Shown here one piece after another: positions 31,012-43,170 of a stretch of 64,000 bases of DNA. This DNA comes from Cylindrotheca closterium (Eukaryota; Bacillariophyta; Bacillariophyceae; Bacillariales; Bacillariaceae). The notes under the pieces are model-generated. The model had not been told where the DNA came from and did no database searches. It saw nothing but the letters and a program-made list of their open reading frames with translations. Within the stretch, counting starts at the first letter, position 1. Every line of letters starts with the position of its first letter. Both the position numbers and the translations under genes were made by a program. The DNA lies in contig CAKOGP040000224.1 of assembly GCA_933822405.4 (NCBI GenBank), positions 125,023-189,022 of the forward strand. Reading direction: 5' to 3'.

Positions 31012-32146
31012 ACAATAATATTATATTTTAGTTGCACCTCACGAACTTTTGACCTTATTGTTTCAAAATCTGAAAAAATGATGGATGTGAGATGTTTGAC
31101 TGGTCCGACCGATAAAGGCTGACAGACGGGCAGACTCAATCACTCAAAACTGAAAAAAATTCATGACGTCGAATACCAACTTTCTCATATACGGTACCTG
31201 GTACAGTATGAATCTACACAATAACATGTGCTGAAAATCGTATCCTTGGCTGTCTACAATACCCCTTCACATTCTAGTAGAGGCAGGTACTACGCAACGT
31301 CGGCGCTCCTCACTCCTATCATATACTGCTACTTCTATGCTTCTACCTAGCTACAGTAGTGGCTACGACCATAACATTTCTTACTTTTAATGCATTAACT
31401 CATTTATACGTGAGAGATGGTGCAATTGCATCTTTTGTCGTGATGCCATTCAAAAAAAGTAATAACGCGCTAAATTCTTGACACTTCCCAATTTTCCACG
31501 GAGGCAAAAAGGGTGACGTTCGTGCAAACTGCCACCACGTGTGACCCGGGACATGAAACATTTTGAATCTTGTGATTTCGCGTAAAACGTCGAATTTTGG
31601 GAGATTCAGCACTTAAATTTTGAATCTGAAGTTCGTTATCCCGCCTGCTACGAGGTCTTACGTATCTTTCCTACCTAAACAAATCTGATGGGAATAAAAT
31701 CATTTGCCTCTCGGGAACGAATAAAACTAAATGATTGAATCTGACCAAAGCGCAAATAAAAAATACTTGGGCACGACAAGACAAAAATTCTTGTTGAACG
31801 AGTAGGAGAAGGCAACCCTTGCTGCTCTTGCTACTCTTGCTCTATCTCAGGTGATCACCACCTCTGCCTCTCTCTCCTCTACATTGACTGATTGAGTCTC
31901 AATCGTGACACACATTCGAACTTTTATTCCAAAGAATCGACTTTGAAAATTCACCAACTGTTGTTACGTGTTGACACTTTTTGCTAGAGTTTTGAGTTTC
32001 GTATCAACTGCGCAAGACTCACTCGAGAAATAAACAACGGAAACCTATAAAAAACTGCAGTATATACCGTTATAGCAGCAAGATACCAACAACTTCTCAT
32101 CAGGAATCACCAAATATACAAGGGCGATACAAGCATCATCGTTATC
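31012..32146. other. Divergent intergenic region, 1.1 kb
   Basis: Between the sulfotransferase and the large membrane protein. No gene is supported; a 70-codon minus frame at 31400-31612 has no protein features. AT-rich, with A-rich stretches near 31700-31770. Confidence 0.6.
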
Positions 32147-34988
32147 ATGTCGGAACTCACAGGTGTTGTCAACCTCAGCAATAAACTGACGCCCAAATGG
32201 AGAAATATGGACTCAGTTGTCTTTGATGAAGATTCTTCTCAAGACGAACACGACGAACAACGACAAGGAGATTTCAACATTAGCCATACTGCTTCCTCAG
32301 ACTTTCACATGAAAATGAGTGATGATAGTGAGAACGACCTTCCCGATTTCCTGAAAGAACCAAATTCAGAACAACATGCCTTGCTTCATTCACCGGAACG
32401 GACTCCCAGGGATAGTTTTCCAGACACTCCCAATCAACCAGACATGTGGAACATGACCCACCACCACCCGCAGTATTCTAGTAGTAGCAACCACAGCAGC
32501 AACCACAGCAGCCAAACCAAAGGAGATGGGGGTATGAATTGTCCGGAGACTCCTAAGACTAGGAATACGAGTAGTACCCACAAGAGCCATAGTGCGGCAG
32601 ACCTACTGGATCAAATAGAAGGACCGGTAAGTTATACACATGCACACAACAAGAAAGTATGCTCCGTTGACATCCTGTCTCACCGCCATGCCTACCATAC
32701 TATTGTATTAGATTTTACATGTTATGGACCGGATTGAAGATGAAATGGAAGCGCATGCCTATGAAGATTTGGTTCCTCTCGATATCAAGCTGGCCATTGA
32801 AGGCAAGGTATTTGGTTGGACGCATTTTACATCCTCCTTTTTAGGGCACATTGCCTTTACGGTGGGTGCCTATCTCATTGTCTTTCATGGATTTAACATG
32901 ATTTGGATGCAAGCCTTTTATCGCACCACCACAACCACATCCAAAATAGAAGGAGAATCCGTCATGGAATGGTACTGGGAAATATTGAGAGCCGTGCTTT
33001 CCTTGTGGGCTGGAGCGGCGTCCTACCGAATGGTGCGACGCCGACGACATGTTTGGTTCCGTGCTGCCTATGGTTCCAAGGCCTACCGACAGGATGGGGC
33101 CCGTCGTATTCGCTCCGTCCGGGAAACGGATCGATCGACACGATTGGGAAAGATGATCTTGTCCATACGTCACAAACGGGTCCTCAAGACACTGCGAAAA
33201 GCAGAAAACAGATTTGCCAAGAAGCACCACAACAACGTACGATTGCGAAGGGCCAGCCTGGATCGGACTGCCAGCCATGATCCGGCAGATGGTGTGCCTG
33301 ATTCTCCCAGTGTGGTGGAAGGGTCGCCATTGCTCTCGTCCCCTACCAGCGTCACGAGCAACAATTTTAACACCAGCGATGACGAAGATGACGACGACAT
33401 GGGCTCGGACAATTCCTATTCATCGAGCTCTTCGGGTGAAGGGTCCAATCCCAATACACCCACCTTCAAGAAATTGCAGAAGAAGACCTTTTCGACCATG
33501 CCCACAGAGCAATTGGAGTCCTTTGCTCACGATCAAGTCTTGTTTCCTACCATTCAAAAGATGCCCTATGCGCACGGTGCCTATTTCGGAGCTGCCCCAT
33601 TTCTCTTATCGAATCCCCATTGGATTAGCATTCTGCGTCTCTTGATGCCAGATGTGTATGTCGAAATCTCACGACGTGTGGTCACGGCACCGGCGTCCCG
33701 ATTGATCCATTGGGCGGAAAACAATCCCGTGGTGGCGGCGTATGCCTCGGTGCACGAACTGGAATACGGGGACTCGGGTCAAACGCACGCCATTCCAAAT
33801 TTGGAATGGGATGTCTTTTTGGATCCAAAGCTGGTGCAACGAGTGCAAATCGTTTTGGACGAACGGGACAAGTTTCTTGTGGCTTGCAGGGATGGTAGCA
33901 GTAGTATCCACCCCAAGTCTGACAGAGCCCGGCAGATTCTATCCTTTTACAAACGGGAATTGGATCAACGAGCCATGGCAATGGTAGACAAGATGCTGAT
34001 TGCGCACGGGAATCTGACCCAACTGTTTTTGGAACAAACGGGGTATGTGAAGAATTACAATTACTCCCGTGTGAAACGTACGCGACGAACGTTGGGTGGA
34101 GGAATCTATGCCCGTCAGTGGATGGCAGTCTTTGCGGAAGCCATGAAACTTGGAACATGTTATATCGAAGAAGAAGAAGGGCAGCAAAAGAATTCTACCA
34201 AGGGACGCTCCCGCAAGTCCAAATCTCTTTTGGATCTGGCGGAATCCAAATGTCCCGATTCCACAATGTCGGAGTCCATTCGGTTGCTTTCCAAACTGAC
34301 AAAGTGCGAGAAACCAGTCGGACTCGTCTTGGATGTCAAATCTCGCCATGTCCCGAAACACATTTGGAGTGTGGCGATTGATACCCTTCGCAAGGCGGGT
34401 ATACGAGTCGAAGGCATTGCTTCCTTTTTCGTGGAAGAAATCCGCGATGTCAGCATTAGCTGCGCTGAACCGGTCCAAGAACTCATTTTCTGCCATTCCG
34501 CAGGAGACTTGCAAAAGGCCTGCAACGAGGGCAGAATTCGTGACGGCGACAGTGTCTTTTTCAATGCTGGTTCCCTCCTTTGGGATCCATCACCGGACGA
34601 AGTCAATCGACTCACCAACTTTGATCCAAATGAAATCAAGTCTGCCTACAAAATCCAATCCTTTGGAAATGTCGAGGAAACCGACGAGTCTTCCATGTCC
34701 TACTATTCCACCTTGCAAATGTACAAGAAACGATTCAATCTTCGAATCGGATTGTATGTTCAAGAGTTTGCCATTGATGAGGCTGCCATTTCCATTTTGT
34801 CCCAGTATTTCAATGACAATACGCATATGTTCGATTTGGGATTTGCCTGGGGAGGTATTAATGGAATCACCGTTGGTGGAATCAAGCCTGGTCGTTTCAC
34901 AGCCACGGATGGATTGTGGAACCAACGGCACATTGGTGAATTGTGGAATGACACCCTATTCCCACCACGCCAAGGTCAGTTTTCGTAA
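32147..34988 (+). CDS. Large membrane protein of unknown function (two exons)
   Basis: Exons 32147..32626 and 32712..34988, intron 32627..32711 (85 bp, phase 0), 918 residues. Exon 1 is acidic and Ser/His-rich, probably disordered. Across the junction the protein reads LLDQIEGPILHVMDRIEDEM. A first membrane helix is within LGHIAFTVGAYLIVFHGFNM and a weaker second one within ILRAVLSLWAGAASYRMV. A basic region and a Ser/Asp linker follow, then about 500 residues of well-structured sequence (ISILRLLMPDVYVEISRRVV, ASVHELEYGDSGQTHAIPNL, SILSQYFNDNTHMFDLGFAW). The high proportion of ordered sequence points to a conserved function, but I recognise no family. Confidence 0.75.
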
Positions 34989-35208
34989 AACGACTTTTGA
35001 ACAAAAATGAAGAAACAAACAAACAACAACAACAAAAAAGAAAAAGAAATCAATATCAACAACAATAGAGTAGATGTACAATCAAACTGTGTGATCAAAC
35101 GGATGCAAGCAACAAATGTCAACAATAACCAATAGAACGTGTACCAAAATGATCAAATTACAATCTTTGTATTGCAATATATTTTGTACTATTAATATTA
35201 ATAGAATG
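34989..35208. other. Convergent intergenic
   Basis: 220 bp of A/CAA-rich sequence between two converging genes; presumably their 3' UTRs. Confidence 0.6.
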
Positions 35209-36525
35209 TTATATTACTAGTTCGTCTTGCAGCAATTTCTTGATGCCGTTGCAATGTGCCATTCCCAATATGGCAACCACCGTCTGATCAGCAGCACCAC
35301 CACCATCAGTCGTAACGTCTGCCGAACTGCCCGACGCATACACAATCTCACTATTACTAGTACTACTATCTTCCACAAGTACAGCCTTTTTATTGGACTG
35401 TGGCGATGCGTCACCCGCAAAGGGCCAAGGCAGGCTCCATGAGTTGGATGGAGTCTTGTTCTTTGCTGCAGAAGTACTACCACTAGTCCGAGCACCTGCC
35501 AAAAGTTGGCATTGATCCAAAATACTCCTGGCCAGTACTTGATTTCGTTCCGCCAACAGTGGCTTTAGAAAAGCTCGAGCAAAAAAGACTATTTCCAAAA
35601 TGGCAATGCTCACGGACACTATCCAATCCGTGATGGGAACTTCATTGTTTTGAATGGCCTCCAAGGCAAAGTCAGTGCTGGTGCTCAGTCCACCACCACC
35701 ACCACCACCCACTACACCACTCGCTTCCAAGTAATTCAATCCAAAGAATCCCAAAAACAGAATGGAGGTTGGTACTGGATCTCGGACCAAAAAGGAAAGT
35801 GGATACTTGACCAGACTGACAGGAAATGCTAGAATGAGTTGGGGATCGAAAAAGGCAAAGGCACTCAGGTAGCCTTCCCCGCCAAACGGACGTGTTTCAT
35901 CGACGGCTTGTCCTACATCCAAAGCAAATCGTTTCCAACCGGAAGGCGGTGACTTCAAATCCATGACGGTTTCTTGAAAGCACTCCTTGATCGAGTCGGT
36001 AGTAATGTTGATGCGTTGGTCTCCCAAAATCACTGGCCTCTTATACTGTCGAGCCAAATCGCTGGAGGCAACCATTTCATTCTTGAGGATCTGTTTGAGC
36101 CAAGGTTGTTTTTCATATAGAGCAAGAGTCTTGTTCCATCGAATGTCACAGGATTCCACAATGACCGAGGCCAATTGTTGATTGCTTGCAAGGCGTTCGA
36201 TGGTGTCTTCGGCCAACTGAATGCTGGATGGATTGTAGTGCATGGCTCCCACCAAGATGACCGTCACATTGGTCGTGGGTTCTTGAAATTTGAGAATTTG
36301 ATTGGGAATCTTTTCCGTCGTGGCACTAACGGTTGCGGCAGCCGACAATGCGGTAAAGGATGATGATGATGATGAAGAAGATGCCAGCACCTCCCCACCA
36401 CCAGCCGCACCATTTCTGGTTGTGTGGCTCGCAAATCGTGATGTTGGAATGACGAATCCATTGCACTGATCACCCAGGAACATGCCAAGGAAGATCAAAC
36501 ATATTGATAGCTTTCTCTGCATCAT
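35209..36525 (-). CDS. TraB/PrgY-like protein, plastid-targeted
   Basis: 438 residues from ATG 36525 (MMQRKLSICLIFLGMF). A signal peptide with Phe at the likely cleavage site (CNG-FVIP) indicates plastid or endomembrane entry. The TraB-type core shows VTVILVGAMHYNPSSIQLAEDTI (GxMHxxxxS), VIVESCDIRW and near the C-terminus VVAILGMAHCNGIKKLL, the paired GxxH motifs of the TraB/PrgY/GumN superfamily. Two or three hydrophobic segments (LILAFPVSLVKYPLSFLV, TSILFLGFFGLNYL, IVSVSIAILEIVFFARAFL) sit between them, as in membrane TraB proteins. The biochemical role of the family is not settled; protease-like activity has been proposed. Confidence 0.75.
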   Translation of the reverse strand: MMQRKLSICLIFLGMFLGDQCNGFVIPTSRFASHTTRNGAAGGGEVLASSSSSSSSFTALSAAATVSATTEKIPNQILKFQEPTTNVTVILVGAMHYNPSSIQLAEDTIERLASNQQLASVIVESCDIRWNKTLALYEKQPWLKQILKNEMVASSDLARQYKRPVILGDQRINITTDSIKECFQETVMDLKSPPSGWKRFALDVGQAVDETRPFGGEGYLSAFAFFDPQLILAFPVSLVKYPLSFLVRDPVPTSILFLGFFGLNYLEASGVVGGGGGGGLSTSTDFALEAIQNNEVPITDWIVSVSIAILEIVFFARAFLKPLLAERNQVLARSILDQCQLLAGARTSGSTSAAKNKTPSNSWSLPWPFAGDASPQSNKKAVLVEDSSTSNSEIVYASGSSADVTTDGGGAADQTVVAILGMAHCNGIKKLLQDELVI

Positions 36526-36951
36526 TGTATGGGAGAAAAAAAGCAAGCAAGTTCAATTCGTTGATGAAATGAATGATGTGGCTGATGGGCGATGCATCAA
36601 GCAAATAAATTCATGGCATCTGTATGTTAGATTCGTTCGACTAACTATGCAGGCACGCGCGCATCCATCTTCCAATCAATTTTCAAAAATTCCGACAGAA
36701 CTCTGGTCGGCGTCACCAGTCGGTCCCAGACACAAGATCTTTTTGAAATCATCTTCCAACAGAACTTTTGTCTGTCATTCTTACCATCGCGCTGCACAGC
36801 AAGACTTCGCCTTTCCAATTCCATTCATTGGATCCATAGCTTGAAGCAACAAACAGCTACTTCTAGCAACCTGCGATAAATACAAGGTATCAATAGCAAT
36901 CAATCAATACTATCCTCAGGATTCTTCAAACAGCATCGATCAATCATCATC
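36526..36951. promoter_or_regulatory. Divergent promoter region (TraB-like / F-box)
   Basis: 426 bp between opposed start codons; it must hold both promoters. No core motif can be assigned with confidence. Confidence 0.4.
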
Positions 36952-37546
36952 ATGAAACGAATTCGAAATAATGACCAAGAACCACAAAACAAGAATGAAA
37001 CTGCTTGTTCCTCCTACGAACTTGCATTGGTGAGTATATGCATGCATGTATCCTGTAGCCAGAAGCTGATATCATGCCGCTCAACATTCGTCTCATTCCA
37101 AACACTTTCACCAGGTTCCACGGGATCACATTCACATTCCCTTGACCCATCATCAAATCATGGCCAATCTACGGTTGATTTCCGAGTTGTCATCCGTTAA
37201 CAAATCCTCCGAGCCTACTCCCATTTTCCGGCTCAATGATGTCATTCCCAACATTCTGTCCTTTTGCGACGGCTCCACCTTGGCCCGAGCCGCCTGCGTT
37301 TGTACCGAATGGCGTGATTTGTGCAATCGCAACGAACTCTGGGAGAACTTGTGTCGTCAAACCTTTGGAGTCTCGGCGCAACAGCTCACACCGTCTCCGG
37401 ATCCCGTCAAGGAATTGTACGTGCTGAGTCATTTGCATTTGCGGGCCACTTGGTCCTCTGCCCTCCAATCGTCCATGCCGATTCGGGCGGTCCCCAATGT
37501 CATTCCCCTGGGCAACATGATGATGATGATGAGGCCGCTCCTCTAA
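36952..37546 (+). CDS. F-box protein, short
   Basis: Exons 36952..37029 and 37115..37546, intron 37030..37114 (85 bp, phase 0), 169 residues. An F-box lies at about residues 71-110 (FRLNDVIPNILSFCDGSTLA, RAACVCTEWRDLC, ELWENLCRQTFG), so it probably binds Skp1 and acts as an adaptor of an SCF ubiquitin ligase. No substrate-binding repeat follows; the protein ends soon after with a Met run from ATG repeats (NMMMMMRPLL). Either it is a minimal F-box protein, or the original C-terminus was lost and replaced by repeat sequence. Confidence 0.72.
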
Positions 37547-38600
37547 GGGAAAAAAAAATAAAAAGTGTGAAAGTGGAGTGAGAATAAATGTGAAAAGAGT
37601 TAAAAAGAAAAAAAGGTTCATGCAGGCAATGGCAAGGATTCAAAACCAGGTGCAAAGTGAACACATTTGTTAGGAGGGTAATTGGTGGTGGTGCGGAGGT
37701 GGAAAGAATGCCAATCCAACCAGCAGCCAAGTGCCAACCAAATTTTGAATGTGAAGAACAATGGAACGAAGAATATATGACATATAACAAGTGTGCTACT
37801 AACTACAGTGCCATCAGATGGAGCTGATGGTAGTGCAGCACTACTGTAGGTAGAATTTAGGGTTTTGTAGATCATCATCATAGTAGGTACTATAATAATA
37901 GGTTAGGAAACAATTCTAAACTTATTACGATCGCATGTTCAATGTAAGGGTTGACATATCATTTTTTGATGGAGGGGATTGATTCATTCAATATTTGGGG
38001 AATTTATTGTTGCAAACAAGAAGAAGAAGGTTCGTTGACACCACCCTCTTTACTATTCGGTCGAAAGACCGATCGCCGCAGATCGCCATAGACAAACTTC
38101 CATAAAAATCACGGGACCTCTGTCGTCTGCAGATGCTTGCGTCAGTTTGCGATCCACCAAAGAAAACCAGCATATGGAAGAAACGTATCTTGTCAAATTT
38201 GGGTGTGTGTGTGTGTTTCAAAACGAAATGTGATGTATGTGAAGGATCAAAGTTAAGGTAGTTAAAGGCAATTTTAGAGTTATCAATAAAGAAGATATCC
38301 ACTCAAAGAGTATACAGAGTGTATAGTTGTGTTTGAGAGTGTGAATTTGTAAAGGTGTACAATGAATGTGTTGGGTTTGTTTTGGTGGATATCTTCAGTA
38401 GTCTTTTCCATGGCAGTCGTAACATCAGCAGGATGTCCCATGGTGCAGGGAGCGCCACAGTGTCGTTTGCAGCGTTCTCTGGCCATCAAGCTCTGAATAG
38501 AAATTCCCATTCAGATCTTGACGACAGTTTGGAGTCTTGCAGCAAGCTTTTGGGCTCTTTTTGCAAGAATAGCAAGTTAGCAAATAAGCAAGCAAACTCT
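37547..38600. other. Intergenic
   Basis: About 1.05 kb without a supported gene; purine-rich just after the F-box gene, then AT-rich, with a short (GT)n tract at about 38201-38218. Confidence 0.6.
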
Positions 38601-39059
38601 TTAGAGAATATCTCTCATCGCGCGAGTCAAATGCGGAAGAATGTCAGCGTCCGAAAGCATATCTAGACAAGACATGGGTCCGGTCTCTTGGTATCTGGAA
38701 AGAAATCTGGAGACAGCTTGGTTGCCTTCTCCAAAATCAGTGTTTTCCGCCATGCGAGAAACCGTTTCGGGTGAAAGGATACCGTGCGCGGTTCGAAAGG
38801 ATGGGAGAATGTCACAACTGGCCAAGACGGAATTTGAAAAGACTTGAGTCTTGTCCCCTCTCTCGCTCTCAAGGCCAAAGCTGCTAAGCATGTGTTGAGA
38901 AACCACAGAATCGGCCGAGTTTGTAGTTGTTGAGCTGGTGGAACTGGCAGGAGATGGGGGCATGTTGGTGTTTGCCTTTGGAGTGAACCCCAAAGCAAAT
39001 TCGCCTGTCATGGCAACAGCCAAGGCAAGGGTAAGGTGCAGTGCAGTTCGTGGAGCCAT
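38601..39059 (-). CDS. Small plastid-targeted protein, unknown
   Basis: 152 residues from ATG 39059 (MAPRTALHLTLALAVAMTG). A clear signal peptide ends at ALG-FTPKA, an ASAFAP-type site with Phe at +1, followed by a Ser/Thr/Pro-rich transit region. The mature part is about 90 residues (SVVSQHMLSSFGLESERG, ASCDILPSFRTAHGILSPET, FLSRYQETGPMSCLDMLSDA) with two short repeated helices around ILPSFR/ILPHLTR and no membrane helix. Not recognised. Upstream in-frame sequence before this ATG does not look coding. Confidence 0.6.
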   Translation of the reverse strand: MAPRTALHLTLALAVAMTGEFALGFTPKANTNMPPSPASSTSSTTTNSADSVVSQHMLSSFGLESERGDKTQVFSNSVLASCDILPSFRTAHGILSPETVSRMAENTDFGEGNQAVSRFLSRYQETGPMSCLDMLSDADILPHLTRAMRDIL

Positions 39060-39637
39060 TTTCGAAGTGTGTGGTTGCTGGTATTGATATAATATTATGT
39101 GTGGATGATACTGGATACTTCGGAAGCTTTTCACGATCTCAAAATTGTGCAATACTGTAGGGTGGAGACAGACTGTACTTGCAATACAGTACCAGCACTT
39201 GGGACGGACAAACTCTCGCAGCACATCGCATACGTACTTCAGCATATGCGGGACATATCAGCATCCACGTGGAATGAAGTACTTCGCCATAGTTCGCCAC
39301 TCTTCGGCAGTTCTTAAGTAAGTATTTTTGGCGTGTCAAACTGCAATAAGTCTGGAAACTTCAGTCGGAGCAAACGCCAAATAGGTTCAATGGCTCAGAA
39401 CCGTCCAAAGTGGCTGAGTACGATTTGCAGATGACACGGATCTTATGACAGACGAACAGCACACGTCATTACTGTAGGAATATACGTCACCAAGAAAAAG
39501 GACTATGACAGTCCCCATATTGTGATTTTTCAGAACTTTCTCGTTCCTCAAATGTCAGCTGAACAACAGATTGCATTCATTTCTGAACTTCAACTATATT
39601 TCACAGTACCGGTAGACAGCAATCAATCAAAATCAGA
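39060..39637. promoter_or_regulatory. Divergent promoter region of two plastid-protein genes
   Basis: 578 bp between two head-to-head genes that both encode plastid-targeted proteins, so co-regulation from shared elements is plausible. No specific element was identified. Confidence 0.4.
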
Positions 39638-40291
39638 ATGAAGGTATTGAACAATGTCCTTTGCGTTTCCACCGCTGCCGCAAGTCTGTTGGTAGCCACT
39701 ACCAATGCATTTGTTCCCCAAGCTTCCTGCTCTTTGACATCCTCCTCGTCTACACAATTGTCCATGGGACTCTTTGACAACTTCAAGACGGGAGGATCGG
39801 GACGGGATCGACTGGATGACGAATGGCAGAAGCAACAAGAACTATTGGAGGCTCGACGTGCACCCAAATCCAAACGAGACCAATACTTTAGAGACATTGA
39901 AGCTCGTCGTCAAGCGGCCAGCAAGGAACGGGATGACAAGTGGGGATGGCAAACCAAGAATTACGCCAAGGGAGAGGATCCTCTCACGGAATGGAAGAAG
40001 CGAAGAGCAGAGGGTACCATTTCGGATTTGAATGATCAATATGGAGATCCCAAAAAGGTTGGAGGCATTCCCTTCCCCATGCCATCCTTTGGTGTGGGAG
40101 GTGAATTCGGAGTGGGAGGAAAGTATGACAATGGAGGTCGATTTGATTTGCGACTCCCATATGCGGATCAAGGGTATGTCGATGAGGATGCCGACTTTAT
40201 GGGAAAACTCTTTGGTAAAAAGAAGCCCAAAGCGGCACCTGTGGAAGAGAAGAAGGAACCAGAAAAGAAGAAGGGATGGTTCAACTTTTAA
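39638..40291 (+). CDS. Plastid-targeted protein, unknown, charged
   Basis: 217 residues, ATG 39638. Signal peptide MKVLNNVLCVSTAAASLLVA followed by TTNA-FVPQ, a textbook ASAFAP site, and a Ser/Thr-rich transit stretch. The mature part is highly charged and helical (RLDDEWQKQQELLEARRAPK, RDQYFRDIEARRQAASKERD, DDKWGWQTKNYAKGED), then Gly/Phe-rich (PMPSFGVGGEFGVGG) and ends in a Lys/Glu tail (KKEPEKKKGWFNF). No enzyme motif. Probably a stromal or thylakoid-associated structural protein of the diatom lineage; function unknown. Confidence 0.7.
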   Translation: MKVLNNVLCVSTAAASLLVATTNAFVPQASCSLTSSSSTQLSMGLFDNFKTGGSGRDRLDDEWQKQQELLEARRAPKSKRDQYFRDIEARRQAASKERDDKWGWQTKNYAKGEDPLTEWKKRRAEGTISDLNDQYGDPKKVGGIPFPMPSFGVGGEFGVGGKYDNGGRFDLRLPYADQGYVDEDADFMGKLFGKKKPKAAPVEEKKEPEKKKGWFNF

Positions 40292-40458
40292 AAAAAATAC
40301 AATATGATATGATATGATGGATTCACATTCATTTCATTCATTTAGTTTACACCACGGCAGCAGCAATAGGCATGATTCTAACAATATCAATCTACTTTTT
40401 GAAATTGAAGTAGTCCTACGTATTTTTATTTTACACAGATATATATATATAGCTTTAT

Positions 40459-42698
40459 TTATAGCCGCATGCGCTTCGTTCTCTTGACAAAGGACAATCG
40501 CCGTGCCACTGCTTGCTTCAGTTGTTCCTTGGCAACAGTCTTGGCCAGTCGAGGTCCATTCCGTGATTGGAGGACATCCAGAATCACCTTTTTCTTGGAA
40601 TATCCAGTCAGGACGGTAGCATCTTGCACGAGTTTCTTGATTCGTTGCATATCAATTTTCCCCGTCACTGGGGATCGAATCAACGATTGGACCGTGGCTT
40701 CCACAATGGGACTGTTGGTGGGATTGGACAAGAGTCGACCCAAAATATAGGGATACATGGTTTGCAAGACGTTAAAGTCCGGATTGATCTCTCGCGCCAT
40801 TCCTTCCAAGGTGCCCAAGGCTCGAGCATTGTTGATAAAATATGGCGGGAGTTGAAATCGGAATCTTGGGACAAGTCTCGTCAAAGCATCGAGCAACTTG
40901 TCAAAGCGGAGTGATGGAATGGTAGTGGAAGACGTTGGAGATGAGGATGGTACCGGTTCGTATTTGAGACATGCGGCCATGGCTTGTTGCAATTCCACGG
41001 TCAGTGCCATTCGTTCGGATGGGTCCGAAACAATGTCTTCCGGCAACAGCTGCAATTCACCAAACAAGTTGGCCACGGCAGTGACATTGCGCGCAAAGAC
41101 GAGCTCGGCAACGGCACAAACGAGACCATCCCGAACTTGGACCGGAACGGTACTGAGCAATCCAAAGTCAATGTATCCCAATCGCTTAATCTCCTGCTCA
41201 CCCGACGTATCGGTAACCTTCAGGAGATTTCTGTTCAATAGTAAAGAGGGAATGGTCAGCTATGAGTTGTCGAGGGACGAAAACTTTGGCGGAACTTTCC
41301 AAAATTAGTTTCATCAATCATTCGAACTCACCCTCCATGTGGATCCGCGTGAAGAACTCCTGTGTCCAATAGCTGCGAAAGCGTGCATTCAATGCACTGT
41401 TGGATCAGTGCGAGACTTTCTTGAGAACTGCTATCGGTTTCCAGGTCTACCAAATGGGTGCCCTCAATCCATTCCATCACAATCACTTGGTCCGTACACA
41501 GATCCATGTACACTTCTGGGACGACCACTTCAATTCGATTGTCTTCTTCGTGCTCTTTGTTTTCGTTGCTACTACTGCTACTACTCCTTTGCCGATTGCT
41601 GCTCGCGGTCGGCCGACGATGCGAATAGAGTTGGTGAAACGTTTGAATGTTGTTGGCTTCATTTCGGTAATCCAATTCTTCCACAATGCGCGACATGAAT
41701 TCATCGACGGCCCCTTTCAAGTTCGTCTCCACCAGTCGTTCTTGATTCTTTTGCAAGCCTGGAAGGGCGGGAATGGGTTCCACCATTTGGACAATGGTGT
41801 GCAACAAACTAGCGTCCTGTTGGACAATCTCACGAATCCCAGGACGCTGAACCTTGATGGCCACCTTTTGACCATTGGCCAAATGACCCGAATAGACTTG
41901 TCCGATACTGGCGGCGGCCACGGGATGATCTGATAAACTCGACACCAAGGCTTGAATATCTTCCTCATGGCTAGCGGAAGAGTTTGCAAGTTCTTGCTGA
42001 ATAATCTCTTTGGCGATGAGAGTATCAAAGGGTTGCATCGAGTCTTGTAGTGTTCGCAAGGATTGTGCCAAGGATCGTGGAACAATGTCGGGTCTAGATG
42101 CCAGTGCTTGTCCAAACTTGACATAGGTGGGTCCCATCTTTTCGAGTGCTAGCACACATTGGTCGGCCAGAGTTTTTCCATTCCATGGAAAACCCCAGAA
42201 TTGGTCCCAATCGCCATTCGGTGGAAGGCCTCGTTGTATCAAGGTGGTATAGATTGGAGCGATAATATCATTGAATACAATATCAAAGAGCCTTAGAGCT
42301 CGAGAGGCTGCCATGGAAGGACCTTTGTGTTCCTCTTGTTGTTGTTGTTGTTGTTTCTCTGTTTTCAGATGCTCGATTTGCGATTCGATTTCACGTTGTT
42401 GTGCTTCAATTTCTTCTCGTAGCTGCTCCTTTTGCTCCTCCAGAAGTAATTCTTGTGAGCTTTCGACTGCTTCAAGGTCAGGGAAATCCCTTTTGGTTTC
42501 TTCCACTGGAGGAGGTTCCATTATCATTTCTTCCAAGGCAGAATCAGCAGTCGTCATCGTCGTGGTGGTGGTGGCCTGAAGAACATGATGAGAATTTGGC
42601 ATTAAAGAGGCCAAATTTGTATTGGTAAAAGCATTTGCCTGTGGTGGGGTAATGATAGCGATGATCACCACCAACAATTGTGTTGAGTTCAGCAGCAT
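40459..42698 (-). CDS. ABC1/UbiB-family atypical kinase, plastid-targeted
   Basis: Exons 42698..41332 and 41230..40459, intron 41331..41231 (101 bp, phase 2), 712 residues. It starts with a signal peptide and an ANA-FTNT ASAFAP site, then a Gln/Glu coiled region. Kinase-like core in order: GPTYVKFGQALASRPD (KxGQ motif, about residue 188), VAAASIGQVYSGHL (Ala-rich loop), VAIKVQRPG (catalytic Lys), ELDYRNEA (ExD), VLHADPHGGNLL (across the splice junction) and YIDFGLLS (metal-binding DFG). Plastid ABC1K proteins support prenylquinone and tocopherol metabolism and plastoglobule function. All catalytic residues are present. Confidence 0.92.
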
Positions 42699-43170
42699 TC
42701 TTATCCGCAGTCCATACAACAGTGTTTGTGACTAGAAGTGATTTCAGGAATGACGGATGAATTTTATGATGATGTCGTTTTTGCGCTGAATCACTCTCTT
42801 TTGGGGACAGACCTCTCGCAACCCACTTTGGAGGACACCTGTTGGTCATCCCCAGAAACTTCAGCTCGGACTGTCGGAAAATAAAAAGCATGCACCGACG
42901 ACCCAAGACTGATCCGAGACCGAGCCAGCGATAGACAGTGTAAGCGAAATCAATATTTCTGGAGTGGATGCAGGATCATGAGATAAGGCGCCGAAAGAGC
43001 TACATACAAGGCACTTATACAAACTGCGTATCCACCATAGAGACTCTAGATAACCACACAACAACTTCATATAGACAAGTATCCAAAATCTGGCTCTCCT
43101 AAAAATATCTGAAGGTAGTTTCATCATTCAACCAATAGGCTGAACCAAAGATTCTTCAGGGTTCATCGCC
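42699..43170. promoter_or_regulatory. Divergent promoter region (ABC1K / 5-phosphatase)
   Basis: 472 bp between opposed starts; no gene seen. Confidence 0.4.
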
